NCBI GenBank assembly: GCA_916613615.1
Contig: OU744734.1
Location: 31,938,301 to 32,002,300, forward strand
Reading direction: 5' to 3'
DNA: 64,000 nucleotides
DNA from: Steromphala cineraria
Lineage: Eukaryota > Mollusca > Gastropoda > Trochida > Trochidae
Shown: piece after piece, positions 22,032-31,782 of the stretch
Layout: each line of letters begins with the position of its first letter
Numbering within the stretch: position 1 is the stretch's first letter
Notes under the pieces: generated by a model
The model's input: only the letters and a program-made list of their open reading frames with translations
Told to the model about the DNA's origin: nothing
Database searches by the model: none
Made by a program: the position numbers and the translations under genes

Positions 22032-22800
22032 TTTATTAAAATTGGTCCGTTACACTTTGTGTCCGGCTCATAAATTTGATATGGAGATACATAATCTTAT
22101 GAAGGTGTGTCATGAAAAACAATTTTGACTTTTTTTGTGTAAAATTTTGACTTTTTTGGCAAATATTGAGAATCTGTTAGAAAGCTGTTACAAGTCCTGT
22201 CCGGTTCACAACTTCTTAACTAATCATCACATTTTTATCAAATTTGCTATAAAGATACATAATCAGATGAAGGTGTGTCATGAAAAACAATTTTGAAAAT
22301 ATATTGTTTTTAATTTTACTTTTTTGGCATAAAATTAGGACTCTGTTAGAAAGCTGTTACAAGTCCTGTCCGGTTCACAACTTCTTAACTAATCATCACA
22401 TTTGGATTGAATTTGACATTGAGATACAGAATCATATGAAGGTGGGCCATTGACAACAATGTCAAATAGTATTTTTTTAAATTTTTGGTGAAAAGTAAGG
22501 ACTCTGTTGGACTCAAAATGGTCATCATTTTTGGATGAAATGTGAGACTGAGATGATATACATATGCGCCATGAGCATGCACCAGGGGGTGGACACTGGC
22601 GCTATACAAATAGACATCATCATCATGAACGTGTGTCATGATTAACAATTTTGAAATTATGTTTGTTAAATTTGATGTAAATTGGCCAAAAATTGAGATT
22701 TCTGTGAAAAACTCAAATGAGTAATGTCTGGTTCAAAACTTCTTAACTATGTCTCAAAGGTTGATCAAACTTGGTATTGAGACTCAAATTAACGTTAAGG
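22032..22800. repeat. dispersed repeat with internal direct repeats ('GTCCGGTTCACAACTTCTTAA')
   Basis: The phrases AAGCTGTTACAAGTCCTG, TCCGGTTCACAACTTCTTAA and ATACATAATCAGATGAAGG recur three to four times at about 115-170 bp. The same family lies at 40450-41250 in intron 5. No open reading frame. Confidence 0.6.
22578..22625 (+). mobile_element. SINE 3' end fragment
   Basis: Contains CACTGGCGCTATACAAATAG followed by ATCATCATCAT, the shared 3' domain of many SINEs (compare GGCGCTTTATAAATCA at about 5560). It sits inside the dispersed repeat at 22032-22800. Confidence 0.5.
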
Positions 22801-23012
22801 GAATGAATGTTCAAACTTGTCTCTCTAGAATTTTAACATATTTATTTTTGTTTTTATTAACTTTTTATATTGATGCATTATTAGATTGGATAATTTCTTT
22901 TTAAAATTAAATAAGTGAAAATAATGTTGTACAAGTTAGCTCCACTTGATAAAAAGTGTTGAATTTGAAATATATATTAGTGAGTCATTTTTTTATCATA
23001 TGTTCTCCTTCG
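22801..23012. other. intron 2 spacer
   Basis: AT-rich, nothing recognised. Confidence 0.4.
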
Positions 23013-23020
23013 GTTTATAT

Positions 23021-24047
23021 CATTCTCGATAATCCAGAGTTTACGTTCCGATAATATCTCCACTAACCTCTGGAACCAATATAGGCTCAATGCGATTCAC
23101 AAATTACCTGCCCTTAGTGGCATATTGTCCAATGAGGTATCTACGCTGCCTTCAGCAGCGTACCAATCGCATGGCTTCTTTCATGACACACCCCCACTTC
23201 GTCAATAAACAGAAATGACATCCAAAGAGATGGATTTCAAGACTGTATTTTAGTGATTTTGTCTATCAAAACGGGTGGGGTATATCAATTGTTATCTAGA
23301 ATTTCCAGAGAGAATACCTCTGGACTGTAAATTTGTTATCACATGGCCTTTGATTTTATTTATGAAATAGTGAGTGAGTTGGGGTTAACGTGCTGTCAGC
23401 AGTATTCCAGCTATAAAACATGCTGCCATCTAAATTTAAGAGTTGACAGATCCGAGAGAAAAAAACTGTATAAGGAAAATTACAACACAAGTTTTGCATA
23501 AATAACCGATGGTAGGTAGATTTAGTAACTTCGTGTTTATGGAATGTATTTGACTTGATTATATGCCATCCCACTTGACTCTAAACGTTATTGCGGTGTG
23601 GTGGCTTGTGTGCTTCCCCGACCCTTGAGCTATGCCAAATGGAGCTGGCATGCTCCTGGTGGGGTCATCCAAGCTTTAAAAGTCAATTGGAAGAAATCAG
23701 ACCAAATTTGTTTCGTTCTAAAACCTGCTTTCTATCCCTCTTTTTCGTCTGTCCTCTCGTCCTGTCGAACTTCTATCTCTCATATCTTCTCTCTTTTGGA
23801 TGGCAAATCCACATGTTTAATAGCTGAAAAAATTGCTGATTGTATGTTAAACCCCAACTCACTCATTCACCGTTTATCTGCTTCTATGATTTCTTTCCTA
23901 TTTCTAACTCTGACTAAAGGCCTATCTGATTGGCTAATGAAAGACGGTAATGCAACTAAGGGGAGGTAATTTATGAATCGCATTGAGCCCATATTGGTTC
24001 CAGAGGTTAGGTGTAATCGGAACGTAAACTCTGGATAATCAAGAATG
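23021..24047. mobile_element. 1.03-kb DNA transposon, long inverted ends, 8-bp target duplication
   Basis: The left end CATTCTCGATAATCCAGAGT and the complement of the right end (CATTCTTGATTATCCAGAGT) start inverted repeats of about 95 bp, covering roughly 23021-23115 and 23953-24047. Both ends are flanked by GTTTATAT (23013-23020 and 24048-24055), an exact 8-bp target-site duplication. Inside, GTGAGTGAGTTGGGGTTAAC at about 23370 and its complement near 23850 form further inner inverted repeats. An open frame at 23598-23969 (123 codons) shows no transposase motif, so the element is non-autonomous. An 8-bp duplication fits hAT- or P-type elements; the superfamily is undecided. Confidence 0.88.
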
Positions 24048-24055
24048 GTTTATAT

Positions 24056-24289
24056 ATACATGATCAAATTTATCATGGAGTTCCTAAATACATAATACAT
24101 TAATTTATTGGTTTGATTTAAATTTTGTCAGTTTACTCAAATTATATCCAACAGTGAACGTAATGTTGGTATCATTTAGTGTTTTGATTAGAACAGTTTC
24201 CTGCATATCCTGGAAAAATTGTGATAAAGAAAACCTACTCCAGTATACATATTGTGCAGTTTGTGAGGGATATAGCTTGACCATGTCCT
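24056..24289. other. intron 2 spacer
   Basis: AT-rich, nothing recognised. Confidence 0.4.
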
Positions 24290-25350
24290 CTGCTTGTTGT
24301 CCCCCGCCGCAACGCGGAATGGTGGACCTTGTATTCAGCAGCGTCCGTCCTTACGTCCGGATCCTTGTTAACGCGATATCTCAAGAACTATTGCACCCAA
24401 AGTCTTCAAATTTGGTCACAGCCTCACTTGGGGTTATTAAGCTGACACAAGTCACTTTTGGTGACCTTGACCTTATTTTCAAGGTCACAACGACACTTTG
24501 ACCACTCTTGAAACGCTTGTTAACGCGATAGCTCATGAAAAATTTGGCCACAGCCTATCTTAGGAAATTACGCAGACACCAGTCAATTTTGGTGACCTTG
24601 ACCTTATTTTCAAGGTCACTACGGCACTTTGGCAACTTTTCAAACCTCTTGTTAATGCGTTATCTTATGAACTTCTGCACCTAATGTCTTCAAATTTAGT
24701 CATAGCCTACATTGGAGGATTACGAAGACACCAGTCACTTCAGGTGACCATGACATTATTTTCAAGGTCACTACGGCACTTTGGCTACTTTTGCTATACT
24801 TTGGATGACCTTGACCTTAATTTTCAAGGTCACCACAGTTCCTTGAACACTTTTGAAACATCTTATATCTTATGAACTGATTCATGAAATGTCCTCAAAT
24901 TTGGTCACAGCCTACATTGAGGGATAACGCAGACACCAGTCATTTTGGGTGACCTAGACTTTAATTTCTAGGTCACAACTTTGGCCACTTTTGAAACTCT
25001 TGTTTACTTGATATCTCATTAACCACTGCACCAAATGTCTTTAAATTTGGCTAGAGACTACATTGGGGATTTACGCAGACACCAGTCACTTTGGGTGACC
25101 TAGACCACTTTTGAAACTCTTGTTTACTTGATATCTCATTAACCACTGCACCAAATGTCTTTAGATTTGGTTAGAGACTACATTGGGGATTTACGCAGAC
25201 ACCAGTCACTTCGGGTGACCTTGACCACTTTTGAAACTCTTGTTAACGCCATATCTCTTGAACCATTGCACTTATTGTCAATGGGAATATAGCATTTGCT
25301 TATTGTGACAATTCTATCGCAGGGGACATTGCCACATTATCGGCAAACAC
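24290..25350. repeat. dispersed repeat with 6-7 diverged direct repeats
   Basis: Head TGTCCCCCGCCGCAACGCGG and GTCCGTCCTTACGTCCGG, then units of about 110-180 bp with TCTTCAAATTTGGTCACAGC, TTACGCAGACACCAGTCAC, GGTGACCTTGACCTTATTTT and CAAGGTCACTACGGCACTTT. The end is near GGGGACATTGCCACATTATC. Unit 25030-25145 is nearly duplicated at 25145-25250. The fragment at 8275-8510 is a relative. Dense in TGACCTTGA/TCAAGGTCA words. Confidence 0.75.
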
Positions 25351-26789
25351 TTGTTTACATTTGTTTTGTGCTCTCAGCACCTGGCAGCCACAGCTCCCAT
25401 CTTTTGTTTTATTACCAAACCTATTTGTCACATTTATTCGAAGTTCATACAAATCTTTTTACTGTACTCGGAATCTCAATCGTAATATTTTGACGACAAT
25501 TACATTCCTAATATACTTTCATGCTCATGACAAATTTATATACATATAGATATTTTAGTTAACTGCCTGTTGTATTTGTAAAAGGAAAATATGATAAAAT
25601 GTTTACCAAATTTTGTTATTTTTAGACATTTAATACTGTATCGACAATATGTCGTCATGAAATTATTAAAATCACATTTTAAGGTTTGTACATTGTTTTC
25701 AAATTGACTTGCTGATTGGTTGACGTCCCTTTTCTTGGCCAATGAAAAGGCTTGTAACAAATATCTCTCTACCCGTAAACACATGAAGGAATAGTTGTGG
25801 ACTGAATATTTGTTTCTTATGAAAATAATATATTATCTGATTAAAACAAACGGCAAACACTGATAATATACCTCTGCATAAAGTGTCATTCAATATTAAG
25901 ACCAGAATAACAGTCAAACGTATTGATGTCAACTGCAACTCGCAACATTCAGCAATCGTCTTGGTCCATGAAGTTTCGTCTTAGTTGGGGTCTCACGAAA
26001 TTTTTTGGTGTCAAAATAAAGATGAAAAGATTGTCTTTCCGTATGAAATATGTACATATAGTTGTGACTTTGAGACTAGATATCTCTCTAACTAATTGGC
26101 GCGGTAAATAAACATATTACATGTTATTGTCACAAAGGAGGGAAGGTGATTGGAGGCAAAGGGCATAGCACATTTCAAGTTGCAATATGTGACTTTTCTA
26201 GTTTCTTTGCAAGTACAAGTCAGTGTTAAAGGGCTATTTGATGGTCCATAATAAAATGTTGTATAGATTAACCTAGACCCATTCATATCATAAGTTGGAT
26301 AATGGCATAATATTTGATCAGTTAGTACCCAGTTTTTGGATTCAACAAATTGTGCAAAATCTGATGAGCTACAGGGCTGTAACTATAACTGTTTTTGTGC
26401 TTTTTTAATTGATAAGTTGTAACTATCAGCTTTCTTTTGTGTTAAAATGTTATCAAAGGTTTTGTTTTTCCCTTGTTTTCCTTTATGTCATAAAATGTTA
26501 TTCAATGCATGTTAACAATCAGAATTAAACTGATGACACACTTCCGCTTGTCAAGATTGCTTTGTTGTATATATGATATATTTGCATGAACTTTTGCTTG
26601 TTGTGTTGAATCAGCTGTCAAAATCAGCAAGTTTAGAGCTGATTGAATTTCAGCATTAGGAGACAGCAAGTGGAGAATCAGCCCTTTTACAGTACCAATC
26701 CTCTAACAACCTTCTTGTCATTCTTCTCTAGAACCAACCCTCAGCTAAATGATAATCATCAAATCTTCTGCAGCCAATCTTCCTCACCG
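25351..26789. other. intron 2, nothing recognised
   Basis: AT-rich sequence with several short open frames (60-80 codons) that match nothing I know. Confidence 0.4.
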
Positions 26790-26915
26790 ATATCAGATCA
26801 TCATCACTAACCATCCTCCTACCAAAACATCATCACTATCCATCCTCCTACCAAAACATCATCACTATCCATCCTCCTACCAAAACATCATCACTATCCA
26901 TCCTCCTACCAAAAC
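26790..26915. repeat. 29-bp minisatellite, left part
   Basis: About four copies of CATCATCACTATCCATCCTC (plus CTACCAAAA, 29 bp). Confidence 0.88.
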
Positions 26916-27134
26916 CAGGGGTCGAAATTAGTCCTATTTGGGTACTAGCCATTCGGACTAGTGCATTCCTGTGAGCACTAGCCCAAACATATTCTGACAA
27001 GCCAAATACACTGATATAATCGTATTTTCTTTAAATTCAACTAGTCCTTCGGACTACCAATGATTACACTTTACTAACCCAGCATCTTTTCCACTAGCCA
27101 TTGGCTACCGGGCTAGTGCTAATTTCGAACCCTG
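26916..27134. mobile_element. 219-bp MITE inserted in the 29-bp array
   Basis: The left end CAGGGGTCGAAATTAGT is the inverted form of the right end CTAATTTCGAACCCTG. Both ends are flanked by AAAAC (26911-26915 and 27135-27139), a 5-bp target duplication, and the array phase continues across the insertion. Interior has GCACTAGCCC/GGGCTAGTGC-type subterminal inverted words. No coding capacity. Confidence 0.85.
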
Positions 27135-27190
27135 AAAACATCATCACTAACCATCCTCCTACCAAAACATCATCACTATCAACACTTCTA
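27135..27190. repeat. 29-bp minisatellite, right part
   Basis: About two further units (AAAACATCATCACTAACCAT..) after the MITE. Confidence 0.82.
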
Positions 27191-27224
27191 CTCAATATCA
27201 CTGATTGTTTGGTCACAAGCCTAT

Positions 27225-27485
27225 TTGGAAACTCTTTTTCCCCGTTACCTTTTCAGAACTCATATGACTCACTGACTACTTATACCCTAGGAGAGTTATT
27301 TTGACATGTTCACCTTCAAGGGGAAATTCAATATTGCAATATCGGAATGCTCTTTTTGGTATTTTTCTCAAAATAAATGCTCTTTTATGTTTCTGTGGTA
27401 TGCAGACCAGGGTCAGGCGAAACCCTTAGTTTTTGGACTGCTCTGCTTTTGCGGTGTTCCACAAACACTACTTTACATGTTAGTT
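27225..27485 (+). mobile_element. decayed Helitron-like element fragment
   Basis: Contains CCTTTTCAGAACTCATATG, TTGACATGTTCACCTTCAAG and, at the end, GGACTGCTCTGCTTTTGCGG then TGTTCCACAAACAC. This parallels the order in the elements at 60290 and 62425 with the middle deleted and the terminal hairpin mutated. Confidence 0.6.
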
Positions 27486-27874
27486 AGAAACTATTGTCTC
27501 AATTTCTATCTGATTGAGCAAATTTTGAAATCATTGACACTGGGTATCATGAAACCTTTTAAACCTAGTGACTGATTTTCAAATCATATTAGAATATTCT
27601 AATTGGGATTTATTTTCAGCCCTGCATGTTGTCTAAATAATATTCACATTTTCCCTTAAAATCCTAGATCATATTACCTAATCATCCCAATAATCTTTTC
27701 CAACAATTCAAGACTATGATTTTTCAAATGAGGATGCAAATCCAAATGAGGTTCATCCTCATGTAAAATCCTCATTGAGTAATTTCAACAATTATCTCCA
27801 CTAACATCTTAAAATCCTTCTCCTTACGTTTTAACACATAATCTTCATTTTCAAGTCAGTTTCCCAAATAATCC
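27486..27874. other. intron 2 spacer
   Basis: AT-rich, nothing recognised. Confidence 0.4.
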
Positions 27875-27985
27875 ACCAAATTCTGTCTATTCCAAATAAT
27901 CCACCAAATTCTGTCTATTCCAAATAATCCACCAAATTCTGTCTATTCCAAATAATCCACCAAATTCTGTCTATCCCAAATAATT
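27875..27985. repeat. 28-bp tandem repeat, 4 copies
   Basis: CCAAATAATCCACCAAATTC (plus TGTCTATT, 28 bp) repeated four times with almost no variation. Confidence 0.9.
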
Positions 27986-28340
27986 CCCTTGCAACAACAT
28001 TGATATTCTCAAAAGATATGTTTTCTATGAACGTATCATATATCAGAATTTTTTTTATATAAATATGTAAGTTAAGTTGGAGGCAATCACTATGACAGAG
28101 TGTACAATATATTATGTAGAAATCCCCCTTATTGAATTCACTTTAGCCATTATCCTGTTAGAATTTGCTTGTTTCACGCTCATTGCTTGTTTGTTTGTTT
28201 GTTTGTTTCTGTTGTGATTTGTTGATTTCATGTCCGATGCAAGCTTGTTTTTAACAAAACTGACTCACAAACTTCACCGTATTTTCTGACCTAAACCTCT
28301 ACTAATGGATCTCTGATGTGAAAACATCTCCTCCATATTG
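27986..28340. other. intron 2 spacer with TTTG run
   Basis: AT-rich sequence, with five to six GTTT units at about 28185-28208. Nothing else recognised. Confidence 0.45.
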
Positions 28341-29012
28341 CACTGCCCAACCTTAACCAAGACGCAGACGCAGACGCAAACGCAGACGCAGACACAGACA
28401 CAGGCACAGGTGTAGAAATAGACCATTCCAACCTGGATAAGGACACAGATCCTGACACAGATTCAGATAGTGAAACAGACACTGAGACTGACACAGATTT
28501 AGATAGTGAAATGGACACAGATCCTGACGCAGATTTAGATAGTGAAACAGACACTGACACTGACACAGATTTAGATAGTGAAATGGACACAGATCCTGAT
28601 GCAGATTTAGATAGTGAAATGGACACAGATACTGACACAGATTTAGATAGTGAAACAGACACTGACACTGACACAAATTCAGATAGTGAAATGGACACAG
28701 ATCCTGACACAAATTCAGATAGTGAAATGGACACAGATCCTGACGCAGATTTAGATAGTGAAATGGACACAGATACTGACACAGATTTAGATAGTGAAAT
28801 GGACACACATCCTGACGCAGATTTAGATAGTGAAATTGACACAGATACTGACACAAATTCAGATAGTGAAATGGACACAGATACTGACACAGATACGAAT
28901 GCAGATAGTGAAACTGACACAGATACGAATGCAGATAGTGAAACTGACACAGATGCAGATTCAGATGCTTATACACACAGAGATTCAGATTACCAAAACA
29001 GTCCAAACTGAA
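28341..29012 (+). repeat. 36-bp array with acidic-coding frame
   Basis: Units of GATAGTGAAATGGACACAGA plus CCTGACGCAGATTTA-type endings repeat about 15 times, preceded by GACGCA/GACACA hexamers. On the + strand a frame is open from 28322 to 29011 and reads (D/T/S/E)-rich repeats such as DTDPDADLDSEM. The minus strand also stays open (repeated SVSISLSKS). Length multiples of three and lack of splice sites or a family match make this a minisatellite in mbl intron 2 rather than a confirmed exon. Confidence 0.85.
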
Positions 29013-29515
29013 GACCAAAACAGAAGTCCATAATACTTATACAAACACAAATGGATAAAAATTAGATCCTAGATACACCTGAAAATTGACACAGATGCAG
29101 ATTAAAAAAGGTATTTACAGATGCTTTCACAGACACTTACCAGTACACACATACACACATAATAATACAGATACTGTGAAAAGATTGAGAAGAATACGAG
29201 ATAGGACGTGGATACAACTTAGGAGTCAGATAAAGATGAAGATACAGACATAGGTTACAAATATGAAGAAACAGATGTAGCAACGTTTACCAACTATTGT
29301 CATAGATATGATTTGTCTTATCATCAATCACTTTATTTTCTAACAATACATAAGGTTTATTTTTGTCATGTGGTAAACTTGTGGATAAACCTACACAGAC
29401 ACATTATCCCTTGCAAGGATGGAGACCACAACAGAACAAGATATTGACCTTGTAGAGCTAGTGTATATACCCCTGGTTTGATACAGAAACTCTCATCTTC
29501 CCTAGAAACATACAC
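29013..29515. other. intron 2 spacer
   Basis: Decayed ACAGATAC words continue to about 29280 as a fading edge of the acidic array; otherwise nothing. Confidence 0.45.
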
Positions 29516-29735
29516 TGGCCCTGAAACAGTAGAGGTCACCTTTTTGACAGTCAGATAAGCTGCATTTGTTGTGACCCTGAAACAGTAGAGATCACCTTTT
29601 TGACAGTCAGATAAGCTGCATTCGTTGTGACCCTGAAACAGTAGAGATCACCTTTTTGACAGTCAGATAAGCTGCATTCGTTGTGACCTTAAAACAGTAA
29701 AGATCACCTCTTTTACAGTCAGATAAGCTGCATTG
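29516..29735. repeat. 56-bp tandem repeat, 4 copies
   Basis: CCTGAAACAGTAGAGATCAC and TTTTTGACAGTCAGATAAGC recur at 56-bp spacing; the fourth copy is diverged (CTTAAAACAGTAAAG). Confidence 0.92.
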
Positions 29736-31143
29736 GACCTCAACATTTTGCACATCAATACTAATTTAGTCTGCATGAATATTTTTCTTTTTATTTCAAT
29801 GTTTGAGGCCGGGAACAAAGCCTTGGCGTATCCCACAGTTCTGCCCACCGGACATTACCCCCTTATGGTCAGTGGTAACATTCTTATATTCTTCACTACC
29901 CCCAAAATCAAAGGAAGGAAGGAAGATCTTGTTTGTGCTCCTGCTTGCTGTATCCCTGGCCCCTATCAATATTAAACAAACTGATTTGCCCTTTCCTTCT
30001 GAGGCATCTATCTGTGTTTACAGTTTGAACACCAAGGTATGTCAGGAAAAAACAAAACACTGAGATTGTTTTGACATGACCAAAAGACACTAGTGTTGTC
30101 CCTGTCCCTTAACTTGTATGGTAGTTTGAGACACATGGTCCAAGTGTAAGGAGCATATCATGAAAAGATAACTCTTAACTAAACTGTTACTCAAATGTTT
30201 GACAGCAATCACCTGTGGTCTATCGGTTGTGTCTTTTGCCACAGACATCAGAGATGAATGTTCAATTTCTGAGTTCTTTAAGAAAATGAAAATGGAAATA
30301 GCAGCTGAGTAAGACTTCTTGATAGGAATAAGTATACCTTTCAAAGTGAATATAACTTTGAGTTAACTTGTTAAATTGAAAGACCTGTATATGATACTCT
30401 GGCGTGCTATATGGTATCATTTCAACGATTTGAAAGCTTCTGTTACTGAGTGACAGCAGGATCTGAAATAAAAGTAACCCGATAATGCATGGAAAGATGT
30501 ATGAGTAGCTTTATGCTGGTAGTCAGTTGTATCGTATCAGACCTCTTTTGGTGTCTTGTGCAACAATGTACACCCTTACTCGGCACTTTTCAGTGCACAC
30601 AGCTTTGAAGTGATCAGGAGCACACAAGAACTTCTTAACTTGCCATGCATATTTCATTATGAAAGCTTGCTTAGCATTTGCTTAGATCAAGTAGACGCTT
30701 GGTTTCTGTAGAATAAAGTTTGATTGCTTTTGTTGCAAGATATTTGACTGCTGATCCTTAGAATTGTTGATGGGTACTACAAAGATTTGTTTTCAGGTGT
30801 TTGTATTTAAGACTATATATGAAGTGGCAATCACATAAACATGAATATGTTATCATAATAACTGTATAAATACTTTTAAAAATTATTGTAATATGTTAAA
30901 TAATGGACACAAGATAGAACCAACTTTTTATCAGTGCATCAGTTTGATCAGAGCACAATAAAGTTGTTTTTGGTCTTATATGAGAAGAATGAAGATTTGC
31001 ATGTGTGTCCACTTCACTTTGGTCAGGGAGGATTGCATGTGTGTTGTGGCTGGTCTGTTTGTACATTGATACCATGTCCTGTGTATGCTGTCTAGCTGGT
31101 TCTAGGGATAGATAGACTAGAACTCTTCTATGTTTGTCCTCAG
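29736..31143. other. end of intron 2, nothing recognised
   Basis: No gene or repeat that I can support. The stretch ends in the acceptor TTTGTCCTCAG at 31143. Confidence 0.45.
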
Positions 31144-31347
31144 GCTCCGCCCTACATGAGTTCTGTTCCCACATCCGCGGTGCCCGCAGCCTTCAACCCG
31201 TACCTTAATGCAGCGTCAGTGCCCGGTAGTGTGGCGGTGCAAGGGACGGGGAGTGATGCAACAGTGGTTACCCAGCAGCTCCAGGGGGTGATCCCTACCC
31301 CCATTCAGGCCAGCAGCCAGAAGGTGCCCCGCCCAGACAGACTCGAG
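31144..31347 (+). CDS. mbl: muscleblind exon 3: linker between finger pairs
   Basis: Encodes residues 123-190 (68 codons, 204 bp, phase 0 at both ends). It opens APPYMSSVPTSAVPAAFNPY; the AAFNPYL motif is conserved in MBNL linkers. It ends RPDRLE|GTAGGT, the same junction as vertebrate MBNL (RTDRLE then VCREYQ). The 204-bp size equals the regulated linker exon I recall for human MBNL1. The linker is rich in A, S, V, P and Q and predicted disordered; it spaces the two finger pairs and affects RNA-binding reach (family knowledge). Since both ends are phase 0, it can be skipped without a frame change. Confidence 0.95.
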
Positions 31348-31782
31348 GTAGGTCCTGCACCTCATTCTTTCAAACTCTCTGGTCTCGTCAGACTCAATAC
31401 TCGTCAACACCAATTTAAGCTATAACCTTTCCTTACTTACCTAACCTCTAAATTCACATGGAAGGGGTAGTAAAACTGTGCTGCAATATGCTTTGAACTC
31501 TAAAATGCCTATTATAGATAGGTCAGCTGTCTTTTTTTATTGTTTACACTATTTCTTTTTCCCTATATATGCAGTATGCAATACATTTTCAATATTCTTA
31601 TCGCTTGAAACTGTTTCTGTATTTTTTTCAAAGAGGTATTATCATTTGCAAATACATTCGGTATATTTAAGCTTCATGATGATAAATATTTACCAGAAGA
31701 TATTGTGTAGAATGTCATTGGGAGCTTCAAACATTTTAAGGTTTGTAAATATCTTTGATATTTTTAATATTGCAACCTAAGT
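31348..31782. other. start of intron 3
   Basis: AT-rich, nothing recognised. Confidence 0.5.

Noticed and set aside
23598..23969. 123-codon open frame inside the 1.03-kb transposon
   Set aside because: No transposase motif; overlaps a second frame in another phase and includes the inner inverted repeat.
28291..29018. Minus-strand frames of 219-221 codons rich in SVSVS or FHYLNLCQ
   Set aside because: Complement of the 36-bp acidic array; both are by-products of a period divisible by three.
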